Source: Bremia lactucae
Lineage: Eukaryota; Oomycota; Peronosporomycetes; Peronosporales; Peronosporaceae
Length of the DNA stretch: 64,000 bases
Direction: 5' to 3'
Assembly (NCBI RefSeq): GCF_004359215.1
Contig: NC_090617.1
Coordinates: forward strand, 5,045,038-5,109,037
Shown here: positions 1 to 10,787 of the stretch, piece by piece
How the letters are laid out: each line of letters opens with the position of its first letter
Numbering within the stretch: the first letter of the stretch is position 1
Notes under the pieces: model-generated
Database searches by the model: none
The model's input: the letters and a program-made list of their open reading frames with translations, nothing else
What the model was told of the DNA's origin: nothing
Made by a program: the position numbers and the translations under genes

Positions 1-2245
1 CGGACCATGCGTCATTACGCACGGCCGTGAACAGCCCACACCTCTCGCAAAGAATGGCGAGGTGGCTATCCTTCTTCGCGGAGTATAACTTCTCCGTCGA
101 ATATAAACCAGGACGACTTAATGTCGTCGCTGATGCGTTATCCCGCCGACCCGATTTCGAGCCGGCTGCGCATTCCAAGAGTGGAAATAATCCCACTTTT
201 GCAACACTCATTTCATTTGTTCCGTCATCAACCTTATTTGATGACATAAATGAAGCCTACGCAGAAGATAAGGACCTTCTGCGTTTAATGGATCATCTGA
301 TGAATCCATCCGATAAATCTCTTACAAATTTGCCGGCTTTATATCGATCGTCATCCGATCATACACAACACACAACGGCTTATTGTATTTCACAGCCGTT
401 GCCGGCGACACTCTACGTGTCGTCGTCCCAACCCACAGTGATTTGCGCTTTCGCATCATGTATGAGTGTCACGATGCACCAACAAGTGAGCATCGTAGAC
501 GTGAGAAAACTTATCTCACAGTAAGCCGCGACTTTTACTGCCCCGCCAGTATCAGTTCGTGCGCAAGTACATTCATGCTTGCGAGGTATGTCAACAGGTA
601 AAGCCTAGCCCTTTATCTTGTGCACCTCCAACCTCTACCACTTCCGGCAGAATGGTGGTAGTCCGTATATATGGACTTCGTCTTCGGATTTCCTGAAGGC
701 GACCACAAAAATAATGGAATCCTTGTTTTTGTAGACAGATTCAACAAGATGGTGCATCTTGTTGCAGTATTAGAGTCGACACGGCTCCGGGCTGTGCCCG
801 TGTCCTTATCGACACGGTACTTAAACCCCACGGTTCACCCGTGAACTCGACTCGGATAGAGATCCACGGTTCACGGCAGAGTTTTGGAAAACCGTGTTCC
901 GATCTCTCGGGACACGGCTGACTACGTCAACTTCTGATCATCCAGAGACAGATGGTCAGACGGAACGCGTAAAATCGCGTCCTCGAAGAGATACATCGAG
1001 GTTACGTCCAATCGTATCCGAATTGGAGCGAGTTTTTACCGATGGTCGTTTTCGCCATCAATATTTCGGTGCATGCGTCTACAACGCATACACCGTTCTT
1101 CGTGAACGACTTACGCCACCCACGTATGTTCACCCAATAAGAGGGATCCTCTAGTTTAAGAGGATTATGGAATCGCATGAGCAAAACCATTTCTGGCTCA
1201 TGCTCATCACGCGTCGAAGTTAACAACGACGCGAATGATGTCGATGTCGAAGAAATCGACATCGAAGATGAGAAAGATCTCATGGCAGTGCGCACAAAGC
1301 GCACTGAAAAAGACAAGACAAATTAGTCAGCAGAGGAATTTCTGCTGACTCGAGAATCAATAACTGTTTCGTACAGGATTCCATTGCTAACGCAGTGGAC
1401 CGTCAGAAACGGAACGCAGACAAACATGAAAGAGCAAACGTTCTTTCATTTAAAATTAATGACCTAGTACTTCCCTCTATGGTAAACTTACCCAAGCGTG
1501 TAGTCACTAATGTGGGTAGCAGTAAACTACTACCCAAGTTCATTGGGCCTTTCCGTGTACTGCATCGCAGAGGCAATGCGTACACAATAGAATTGCCACG
1601 TAGGATGCGAACGCATCCTATGTTTTACGTTGGTTGGCTCCGCCCATACCAGTACGCGGTTTCTTCCGAGGACGGATCTGACCACCCTTTTCAAGAATCC
1701 CTAAAAGATTCTTGTGATCACGTACCAGATTCTCATGTCGGGTTCGAAGATCCTCGAAAGCGCGATGAGCTGACGACAGCTCATCGAAGACAGTGATTTT
1801 TCCGTTCCCACTCCAACATCGAGTACGCACTCTTCGAACAGTTTTCCAACCGCTCGACATAGTGAGCTTTGCACCGTCTGCCCCAACGATTGACGCTTAC
1901 CGCGCTCGTGTTCAAGACCCTCCTCCAATACATGGAGGTAGCGGTCGAGTTTGTCGCTCTTTGACGCTAGATCCGACACATGGGTCGGATCTAATTTTCC
2001 CTCCTCTGCCACAACCATTGGTGGATTCCCACGGTGGTCAACGTTTCCTTGTGGAACGTATCCAAAACCACCGTGATGTGAAGGGGCAGCGAACGAGTTA
2101 TCTTGTTCGCTAGCGCGGTTATTTACCTTCGCTTGACAGCTGGCCTCGTTCCCAGCTGGTTGTTGACGTCGAGAGCCTCGTCCGTCAGTGTGACGAGACC
2201 CATCCGATGGATCAGAAGGTCCTTCGAAAAATACGCGCCCCTGGC
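1..2245 (+). pseudogene. Ty3/gypsy pol remnant G1: RNase H end, integrase, chromodomain
   Basis: This is the 3' half of a degraded Ty3/gypsy polyprotein; its 5' part lies outside the window. Reading along the + strand: the RNase H end (27-170, with FFAEYNFSVEYKPGRLN and the VADALSRRPD motif); the HHCC zinc domain of integrase (383-600, REKTYLTVSRDFY); a broken integrase core (about 660-1160, with MDFVFGFPEG near 670 and DGQTERV near 950); the integrase C-terminal domain (1395-1796, with FIGPFRVL and HPMFYVGWL); and a chromodomain remnant (about 2085-2240, RTSYLVR, then YDETHP after a frame change). The frame changes several times and stops occur, so no functional enzyme is made. The same order of parts is seen in G2 and G5. 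Confidence 0.9.
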
Positions 2246-2792
2246 GCCTGTAAATCGATTGCAAAACGTCAATCGCATCGCGCATCTCGATAGAGATGTG
2301 AGCCCTTGCCCAGGGCGAAGAAAGGGAGTAAACTTCCCCTTTCACTCGTTTCGTGTTGTCGACACAACACGGACAGGGACCATCCTGCCTAACGAGAAGA
2401 CCGATGAAATTTAAACCTTGCGCGGGTTCGTTTCTCAAATTTAACGAGAATCGCGTTAAGTATTTGAAGTCAGGCTTCGCGTTTAATGTCTTTGACATTG
2501 CGAATAAACGCGCTCCAGGCTTGTATAAACGAGATTTTTCTCACTTGTTGTTGCCACTATACCATCGATGCTTAAGAAAAGCATCGAGATAAAAAAACTT
2601 TTTCGGCGCAAAGTTCTTTGCCCTGGGATCAAGGCCATGAACCTTTCTCGCAGTAAATAAAGGATATTTATTGTGAGGAGTTGTCTCTCCAGACAAACTA
2701 CTGACTAGCCGTTCGGGCAAAAGCCACGGCTTTTTCTCAGGGGCATGACGAAACATTTTATTGTCTACGCTCCACTGAAGCAGGAGTTCCAC
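1701..2792 (-). pseudogene. Antisense ORF at the 3' end of gypsy G1 (two open pieces)
   Basis: On the strand opposite to pol there are two long open pieces, 2541-2792 (83 codons) and 1701-2498 (265 codons), running from near the 3' LTR back into the integrase C-terminus. The part above about 2245 lies beyond the pol frame, so it is not a simple shadow of pol coding. Recognisable features are SLSGETTPHN, KHRWYSGNNK and a CPCC knuckle-like motif followed by KRVKGEVYSLSS. The same peptide, with substitutions, is open in G5 (24110-24724). I do not recognise a family. It may be a real antisense gene of this retrotransposon lineage, here broken by a stop/frameshift around 2500-2540, or a structural by-product. 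The coding status is inference. Confidence 0.45.
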
Positions 2793-3345
2793 AAGAACTT
2801 TTATTACGATGGCTTACGACATCGTCATCACCACGCACAGAGACAAGTGCGGGTGACGGCACGGGAGACGGTGCTGGCCATGAGGAATCATCCTCATCGT
2901 CGGAACCAAACATGCTATACCAAACGCTATTGCACGTCTATCCGATTGATCCCCCTCATTCGAAGGCTCATAATCAGCAGCCTGACGACGATCAGGTGAC
3001 TGTTCTGCTCTCCCCGAGTCGGCCATTTCGTCCGACTCGCATCCATCGTCGACCTCCAAAGAGGGGTCGCATTCACGGGGTGACTCACCACGTGCACCCG
3101 CAACATCTAGTGTTGCGGAGAAGATGATACTACGGCAGACGAAACGTCTGCCGCAAGATACAATAATGCGTTGCCCGCGGTGCATGTACCGCAGCCAAAG
3201 GTTCCGCACTATTCGCAAACCGCATGGACTTGTTAACCAAAGCGATAGAATTGAAAATGATGGTTCTGACCAATCAACATCGTTTTTAATTAAGTGGTCT
3301 CATAGTGACCACTCTATTCAATGGCAAACAGAGTGATTGTCATTT

Positions 3346-3358
3346 AAGGGAGGAGTGA
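3346..3358 (+). other. Polypurine tract of gypsy G1
   Basis: A purine run (AAGGGAGGAGTGA) ends directly at the TGTAACGGGG start of the LTR at 3359. This is the expected place of the plus-strand primer for reverse transcription, so the LTR is the 3' LTR of G1 and G1 is oriented on the + strand. Confidence 0.75.
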
Positions 3359-3803
3359 TGTAACGGGGTGTGTCGTTTTATGTAATTAACACTTATGAGG
3401 TTTTTAACTAATGTATTATTGAAAAGGTAGATAATATTTGGAGAATATTACTTTACATAGTAATATATGGAAAGCTTATCCATTAGTAGATATAGGCCAT
3501 TATATCTACCTGCTCCGCGGTCCAGTCAGCACTGGACGCGCGCAAAGAGATAGATAGATAAGACTTTATTCCATGTTTTGTATTAGTTTATAATTAAGTT
3601 AGTTAGTATTAATAGATAGAAACAGAAGAGCTTGACTATATTAAACACACTTTACTTGCAACTCTTTTTAAAGCAAGTGTTTTAAAGAGAGTCTTCCTCT
3701 GCACGTACTAGTGTACGTGGAGTGACGTGAGGCACCACTCGCACTGAAGCAGTGCGAAATGGACTTGTACTGAAACAGTACAAATTTGCAGTGCCCCGTT
3801 ACA
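3359..3803 (+). repeat. LTR1 copy a (445 bp), shared by G1 and G2
   Basis: It starts TGTAACGGGG and ends CCCCGTTACA, a 10-bp terminal inverted pair with TG..CA ends. The same sequence recurs at 9062-9503, 19115-19553 and 25104-25546, and as fragments elsewhere. The last 110 bp holds three consecutive hairpins: CACGTAC/GTACGTG, TCGCACTG/CAGTGCGA, and a third stem of the ACTTGTACTG/CAGTAC type. G1 pol ends just before it, and a gypsy gag (G2) begins just after it, so one LTR sits between two internal regions. Confidence 0.9.
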
Positions 3804-3822
3804 TTCACTCATTTGAGTAACA

Positions 3823-4613
3823 TTGCATGAAGAGCGATCGAAGGGCATGAGTTCGGTCGTAGGTGGGCCAGCCGTTGGCGCAATACTGTTAACTCTAAGC
3901 ACAGATGAACAACATGCGGCCATTGCCGAGTTCATACAAAATGAACTCGACTTGGCCTTAAAAGTAGCGTTGCTTCACCAGCAAGGCTTTCAACACCCCC
4001 GTGTGCTGAGAGAACAGGGCGCTTAACGAACTGTCAAGACAGCAGCTTAAAGATTAAAATCTCTAAGGTTAAGGCAGTTGAAGACGACTCCCTTCTATAA
4101 TGGTTCGTCAAATTAGACGACGCCTGAAGCTCGCCGCATCAATGATGATGCGGCGAAAGTAAAATTTAGCATGTCCAACTTAGCCGGACGTGCCAAATCT
4201 TGGGCCTTACGGCTCACGCTTCACGACCCATTGGTATCTGGGCCGTATGAGGTATTTAAGGCCCGGCTTGGGCAAACATTTGAGCCGCCACGTGCCGGAT
4301 TCAGGGCTCGAGCCGAGCTCCTGGATTTAAAGCAGGGCAAGCGTGACCTTCACGCTTATGCCCAACATACATGATACTTGGTCAGTTTTATCGTGAGTCA
4401 GACAGCTGATAAAAAATACAGGTAACTGTGTTTAATAAAGGTCTTGCAGACGGCCCTCTCGTATACAGAGAGCGAGAAACCTCGCTCTTCAAGTCACAAA
4501 CGATTGCAAATTTGCAATCGTTATCAAAGACGGGCCACTATGCCTATGAGTGTAGTTCCCCACGCCCAGTCATGGCTCAGAAAGTACAGCCATGCATAAA
4601 TTGGCAGTATTAA
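3823..4613 (+). pseudogene. Ty3/gypsy gag remnant (G2)
   Basis: Capsid-like coding sequence follows the LTR almost directly. The N-terminal piece (3823-4026) reads FIQNELDLALKVALLHQQG, and the capsid piece (4171-4374) contains GRAKSWALRLTLHDP and ELLDLKQGKRDLHAYAQ, typical of the retrotransposon gag domain of this lineage. Stops at about 4024 and 4372 and frame changes break it. The region between the LTR and gag (primer-binding site and leader) is missing compared with the same family after the LTR at 19115-19553. The 3' end near 4530-4560 reads like a degraded zinc-knuckle region (GHYAYECSSP). The protease that should follow is not recognisable between about 4614 and 4900. Confidence 0.8.
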
Positions 4614-4919
4614 GCCGTGACGATGCCTGTCTCTCGTTCATTATACGGTCAACTGATGCTTAGAAAGCAACATCTTGTCAGTGCAAAAGTAATAGATCGA
4701 CTGTAGAGTCGATCGTAGAGGATCTCGCTGTGGTCACGCAACCCTAGGTAGAGGCAGTTGGAGAGGATACTCTTCAAAAAAATTGAGGAAATAAGTCCTC
4801 AAGAATCTGCGGGAATAAGTGCATAGAAACTTGAGTTCAAAGGTTCCCACGTACCTATGAAAATAAGTTCCAAAGAGGAAATGAGACATTAAATGTCTTA
4901 GTAAACAACGGATCAAGTG

Positions 4920-7030
4920 TAGGCGCTTATTTGATCTGGAGCTAACTTCGGAGATAACTCAATTGTCAACGCTAAAACCGAAACGGTTCTTGTGTGATCT
5001 GTATAGTGGCAAAGTTAAGCAAATCTGCGTATTTGTCGCAGATGGCAAGTACGTGGCCGATATTCGGTCGGCAATAGTAATTCATGAGAACGAATGGATC
5101 TCAGCAGCTCATCGATGATGCGATGAGAAGACTTGGATGGAACATTTACGTCCAATCCCGGGAGTCTTTAAAGACAACCCCTCTATGTAAGGATTTGATC
5201 GAATTTAAGGATGTCTTCCCTGAATTAGTACCGTGCGAGTTGCCTAAGGATAAAGGCACTCGACACGAGATGGACCTGATACTCGGTTCGAAATACCGTG
5301 TCATGAAGCAGTGGGCGTTGCCTCGTGAACAAGTATCAGCGATCGACAAATTATTTGCCGATCGCTTGGCAGCGGGTCATGTGAGGTAGTCAACCTCTCC
5401 ACGCAGCTCTCCGACCTTCTGTGTGCCTGAGGCAACAGGACGGTGGAGGATTGTGCATGCGTTCATAAACTTAACGCTGCAAGGGTACCGGCTCAAAAGC
5501 CGATACCCTGAAAAGACGTAATGATTGATGCTATATCAAAGAGGACTATCTTCCCGTCAATGAATCTGATGGATGGATTCTATCAGGTCTTTTTGTGTGA
5601 ACAGGATATTTTGTTCACAGCAGTGAGCATCCCAAGCGGAATGCTATGGGAGTAGCTAGTTATGCCACAGGGACGTAGTAATGCCCCTGCGACATTAAAC
5701 AGATGTGTAACAATTCGGTGCGGGATTTCGCACCGAGTTATTTTGATGACGTCTTTGTTCATTGCAGAGCCATTATGGAAAGTCGGACTTTATAGTACAC
5801 CGTACCGCGTCCGAAAGGGTCTTACACTTATGCGTAAGCATAAGTAATAAAGAAGTGTATATTCGAATTAAGCAAAATACCACTTCTTGTGTGCATCTTG
5901 GGTGCATCGCGGATAAACACGATGTACGCCATGATCCAAAAAAGATCAAGGCGATCACCGACTAGCCTGAGCCAGTCGATGTAAAGGAACTTCGAAAGTT
6001 TATCGGCTTAGCAACGTACTTACACAAGTATCCCGTAATTATTCCGAAATGACAGTACATGTTTCTTCTTTGTTGAAGGAAAATGCTAATGGGTCATTGA
6101 ACGCTGATTGTCAGCGTTTTCGTGAGGGTATCAAGCAAAGCTTGATGCAATAGCCAATATTGGCGTTTGCGGGCCAAGGCAGACCATTTCATGTGGTCTG
6201 TGACGCCAGCAATTTTGCAATCGGCTGTGCGTTAATGCAATATGACACAGACGACGCGCTCTGCATCGTCTGTTATTAATCGCGTCAGCTGCAACCAGCT
6301 GAACGCAACTATCTAGTGCCTGATAAGAAAATCTTTGCCATGAAATATGCACTAGGGTCTATCTCTTGGAAGATAGACCGTTCACTGTTGATACCGACCA
6401 TGCGTCTTTACGCACAACCGTAAACACTCCACACTCGCAAACAATGGCGAGAGTGTTGTCTTTCTTCGCGGAGTATAACTTCTCCGTGGAATATAAACCA
6501 GGACGACTTAGTGTCGTCGCTGATGCCCTTCCGCGCCGGCCCGATTTTAAGACGGCTGCGCAAATCAACAGTGAGCATATGGCCACTGTTGCAACAACAA
6601 GCGTTCTGTCATCAACATTATTTGACGACGTTAGAAGAGCTTATTAACAAGATAAGGCCCTTAAAGGGCTAGTGGATTACCTTAAAAACCCATGCCAACA
6701 ATCCCTAAAAGGATTGTCGAAACTGTATCGTTTTTCAACAGATCGATACGCAACACGCAATAATTTACTGTATTACACAGCCATTGCTGGCGACACACCT
6801 CCTGTCGTCATCTCCCATAATGATTTGCGTTTACGGATCATTAATGAGGGTCACGATGCACCAATACGTGAGCATCGTAGACGTGAGAAAACTTATATCA
6901 CGATAAGTCGCGACTTCTACTAGCCACGCCAGTATGAGTTCGTCCGCAAGTACATACGCGTTTGCGAAGCATGTCAACAGGCGAAGCCCAGTGCTTTCTC
7001 CCGTGCTCCGTTACAACCTCTGCCATTCTA
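4920..7030 (+). pseudogene. Ty3/gypsy pol remnant (G2): RT, RNase H, start of integrase
   Basis: The linker and start of reverse transcriptase are at 5084-5389 (DVFPELVPCELPKDKG, then YRVMKQWALPREQ). The RT core continues broken to about 5965 (the LCHRDVVMPLRH region corresponds to MPQGLSNAPATF). RT end and RNase H lie at about 5990-6540 (FFAEYNFSVEYKPGRL at 6465-6510), and the HHCC domain at 6780-6923. Integrase stops abruptly near 7025, where the sequence changes to the tail of another element before an LTR2. There are many stops and frameshifts. The order and wording match G1 and G5, so they are one family. Confidence 0.85.
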
Positions 7031-7124
7031 AAGGAATATTTGTCAATTTGCGATATAGCGGAATAATGAAACTGTTCATTCTTAATCTGTAGTTTTTATT
7101 TAATTAAAACAAACAGATGGGGAG
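7031..7124 (+). other. 3' tail and polypurine tract of a second LTR element
   Basis: A short AT-rich stretch ending in the purine-rich run AACAGATGGGGAG directly before the TGTAGGCGGG start of LTR2 at 7125. It is probably the 3' untranslated end of the LTR2 element, joined to the truncated integrase of G2 at about 7030. Confidence 0.55.
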
Positions 7125-7679
7125 TGTAGGCGGGCACGTCGTAATGCGGCCACGCTCTACTTAGGCACACACCCTACCACAGCGAGGAAGCTATTAAACC
7201 TGCTTCTCTTGCGTGCAGTGAGGCAGTTGTGGTGGGCGCGTTAGCGACCTCACCCAACACACTAAGAACTCTGGTTAAGTGTCGTCACGGGAGCGGTAAT
7301 CCGTCTCCTCGTGCGCACTTACCAAGTAGGAAGTAGTTTTCAGACTGATTTATATTTAATAGAATTAAATACAAATACCTATTTTTACCAATTAAAATGT
7401 TATCTCTATAGATATCATTTAATATGTATTGCGAGCGTATCTTTATAGATACCTCGCGTAACGGATGACGCTAGCCGTCATCACGGATGACGCTGGGCGT
7501 CATCCCTCCTAATGTGAATGCACCCATGTGCATCACATCCACAAGGGTTGGTCACAAATGTGCACCACACCCGAGTGTTGGGTCTAATTACTATTATTTA
7601 GTAATTGACCATCCCCTTAAGTACACCAAGTGTACTTAACGGGGACTGTGTAACATTAGGGCAACTTTAGCCCGTTACA
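7125..7679 (+). repeat. LTR2 copy a (555 bp)
   Basis: A second long-terminal-repeat family with TG..CA ends (TGTAGGCGGGCACG ... TAGCCCGTTACA). Related copies are at 17849-18362 and 60343-60867; fragments are at 17635-17770 (-), 47241-47328 (+) and 48541-48653 (-). It carries several short hairpins, for example GGATGACG/CGTCATCC near 7481-7506 and AAGTACAC/GTGTACTT near 7619-7637. The upstream polypurine tract makes this a 3' LTR. Confidence 0.85.
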
Positions 7680-9061
7680 CGTTAAGACTATGTATATCAC
7701 AAATATTAGTCGGTGTTAAATATTACGGTAAATCAAGGAGCAGAGATCATGCCAAATATGCATAAAGCGATGCCCTTCTGTGGTGCAATTTCGAGATATC
7801 GTTGCATGGCTTAGTGTAGGCCGCTGCAGTGCCGGAGAGAATAGCCACAAAAATTGACGAGTCTAGCCCTGGCTACGCACGACGATTTATATTTTTTTAC
7901 TAAATATTTTTTTTACTTGACTCAACTTCTTGAAAACACTACCAGGACTTAGGCGTGCTACTTTAGCATTTCAACGTGGATTCTTATTATCTATGTCGAT
8001 GGAAGTTTTTACAGGTGAGCCTACGAAAGCCTTACGTAGCGGTAAAAACACAGAGCTAGAAAAAAAACACTGACTGACAATGACTCGACAAGTTGGAAAT
8101 CGGTGACACCAAAGCACATACCGCAGTGTGGATGTCATTCATAAGCGACATGTGTGGTCCATGTCGCTTTCAAGGGGATATTATGTTCCAGCTGTGCCAT
8201 GAGAGCTGACTTTCAGAGCTTTATGTTCTTTTTGAAATATACAACATTTGTTTGATAACATCAAAATGTCATGCTGGTGAAGCCCCATATGAGGTTGTAG
8301 CTAAATTTGAATGGCTGCAGTCAAGCTTACTAGCTCGTCTATGCATGGACGAAGATCTTACGTCGCAGGTTCGCGGCCTGTCACGTTTCGAAAATTTAAA
8401 CATTCAAAGAATAATTTACATTTAAGAGTATGAGAAATTTATCGTATAAATGCATCGAAACTCTCACCGAACGTGAGTTTCGGTATGAGATAGATCTCGT
8501 GTCCGGCGCTAGCTATTGTCGGAAGTTATAGTCAGAGACAATAATCTTTGCCGATAAAAAAATGCAATGTTCACTGGAGGTCCGCGAAGGTTGTAGTGTT
8601 CTTGCCAAGAATAAGATTGATATTTATTGTCTCGATGATGGTCGTGTTAGACATATAAGCGTTCATTTGTGCAGAGAAAGGCTTGTATTGCAATGAAATA
8701 CCAGTAATGGGGACCACGTAGCTAGCCTTATGTATTAAAACCGGCAAAGAACAAGCCATCGGGTCAACGCAGCATTAGGTTAAGAGATGCAACATTTACA
8801 TATTCGTGTGTTCTAGCTAACTGCTAGACTTACATAACCCTGGCCCTTTTTCATGCCATCACATAACATTGTCACTTTAGGTTTGAAAGTAGCTTTTTTG
8901 AGTGAATTGGTGCATTTGGCACCTTCTTAGCGACCATTCACGGATCAAAAGCCAGTGCGTTTTTAAGTATGATTTTAGTGCTTTGCATACCCGAGGTTAT
9001 TGTATGGATAGCGACTTAAGGCTGACACCTGCTTTTTGTTGACAATGATTTTTAACTGCAA
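7680..9061 (+). other. No clear gene; possibly degraded Copia integrase sequence
   Basis: About 1.4 kb with no long open frame. A few words resemble a Copia integrase on the + strand (SDMCGP near 8145; APYEVVAKFEW near 8280), but stops interrupt every frame and I cannot align a domain. The rest is AT-rich sequence without recognisable features. Confidence 0.3.
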
Positions 9062-9503
9062 TGTAACGGGGTGTATCGCTACATGAAATTAACACTTAAA
9101 GGTTGTTAATTAATATATTATCTAAGAGGTAGATAATATTTGGGGGATATTACTTTATATAGTAATGTTCAGAATTCTTATCCATAAAAAGGTATAGACC
9201 ATTATATCTATTTATTCCACAGACTAATCAGCTGTAGAGATAAACAAAAGAGAGATACAGATAAGATAAGATAAGAATTAAATTGCAGGTTTAGTATTCG
9301 ATTATGATTAAGTTAGCATTACAATATATAAAGAGAGATACTTAATTATATTAATATTTACCCTCTTTAAGCTAGTTACCTTAAAGAGAAGTCTTCCTCT
9401 GCACGTACTAGTGTACGTGAAAGAACGTAAGGCATCACTCGCATCTGAAGCAGTGCGAAGCGGACTTGTACTGAAGCAGTACAAGTAGTAGTGCCCCGTT
9501 ACA
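9062..9503 (+). repeat. LTR1 copy b (solo-like)
   Basis: A complete LTR1 from TGTAACGGGG to CCCCGTTACA with no gypsy internal sequence recognisable on either side, so it behaves as a solo LTR. The 5 bp before (TGCAA) and after (GTGTA) do not match, so no target duplication is visible. Confidence 0.85.
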
Positions 9504-9512
9504 GTGTAACAT

Positions 9513-9579
9513 TAGGTCAACTGTAGCCGTTACAGGATCCATGCAACGACGATTCCTGTAACGGGCTACAGTTGCCCTA
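9513..9579. repeat. Inverted repeat made of LTR2-like ends
   Basis: Left arm 9513-9537 and right arm 9554-9579 are imperfect inverted copies of the LTR2 3' end (the TAGGGCAACTTTAGCCCGTTACA type), separated by 16 bp. They could form a strong hairpin. It looks like two LTR2 ends fused head to head, or a fold-back duplication. Confidence 0.7.
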
Positions 9580-9699
9580 CAGCATAGATTGATATCCTTG
9601 ATGCTATTAATATCGAGCAGAAGGCATTTACTTGCCAATTACGCAAAAGACTGCAAGGCTAGCGTTAATAAGCATCAATGTACGTCTCGTCAAGAAAAA

Positions 9700-10116
9700 G
9701 ACTTGTACTATTTCAGTACAAGTCCACTCCGCACTGCTTCAGTGCGAGTGGTGCCTCACGTCACTTCACGTACACTTATACGTGCAGAGGAAGACCTTCT
9801 TTAATACACTTGGTTTAAGAGGGTTAAAAAACTGTATTTAATATAATTAAGTTGTTCTGTTTCTATCTATCTAATACTAACTTAATTATAAACGAATACA
9901 AGACATGTATAATGACTTATCTGTCTCACTCTTTGCACGCGTCCAGCGCTGACTGGATTGTGGAGCAAGAAGATATAATGGCCTATATCTACCAACAAAT
10001 AAGCTTTCCGAATATTACTACGAAAGTAAAATTCTCCAAATATTATCTACCTTTTCGATAATATATTAATTAACAACCTTTAAGTGTTAATTCATGTAAC
10101 GATAGACCCCGTTACA
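9700..10116 (-). repeat. LTR1 copy c, reverse orientation, end truncated
   Basis: Reverse-complement LTR1. The 3' hairpin region is at 9700-9790 and the terminal inverse of TGTAACGGGG lies at 10107-10116. The last few bases of the LTR (CAGTGCCCCGTTACA) are missing at the low-coordinate side. Confidence 0.85.
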
Positions 10117-10236
10117 GATGAGCTTTCCGAATATTACTACGTAAAGTAATATACTCCAAATGTTACCTACCTTTTAGCTAATAAATTAACTAACAACCTC
10201 TAAGTGTTAATTTCATGTAACGATACACCCCTTTTC
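10117..10236 (-). repeat. LTR1 copy d, reverse, 5' 120 bp only
   Basis: A second reverse copy of the first ~120 bp of LTR1 directly follows copy c: the AGCTTTCCGAATATTACTAC block and the TTCATGTAACGATACACC block are both repeated. This suggests a partial tandem duplication or a second truncated insertion. Confidence 0.8.
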
Positions 10237-10302
10237 AGCATCAATTTCTATTTACTAATTTAGGAGATTTGGGTCAGCTACCACCATGTGACATATGCAG
10301 TG

Positions 10303-10458
10303 ATGCAAGAAGTCGGACCTGCCTGCTACTCAGTGCACACAAGCTTTTCGAAAGACCTTATGACCTCCTTTAAATCTGACGATTCGAGGCTCAATTCGTT
10401 AGCTTACATTGTTTAGCTCCACAACATCCCACGATCTCTTTCACTCGACATTAAATGA
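10303..10458 (+). pseudogene. Fragment of a third C2-family gene
   Basis: About 50 codons match the middle of the two C2-family genes downstream: EVGPACYSVHTSFSKDL here versus QYGPVHYSAHLSIASGI in the gene at 13881-15014, followed by SLAYIV, a stop, and LHNIP. The in-frame stop (about 10416-10418) and loss of everything else show a decayed paralogue. Reverse LTR1 fragments lie directly upstream, so LTR insertion may have helped destroy it. This is a family assignment by alignment to its neighbours. Confidence 0.7.
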
Positions 10459-10787
10459 ATAATCATTAAAAAGGGTCAGCGAGTCTTCTCGCCGAAACAT
10501 TTGAAGTCGCCATTTTTCATTGAGGATGTTTGAAAGAAATGTCATGCGGCTTGGGCTGTAGTTCTTTCTTAATAAAAAATAGATGCCATTTTTCTGTTAA
10601 ATGAATCTAAAAGTAACAGATTAAATATTGAAAATGGTATCGCAGCTAGAAATAACATTAAAAAAGGTCTGGAAGGATTTGTTAAAACCGGCTAGCGATT
10701 ATGCGTCGACGCTGCAAGTGGTCAAAATTAGACACTGAACTCTATGCTTTTATCTGAATTATGCAAAACGTTTAGGACTTCTTCACA

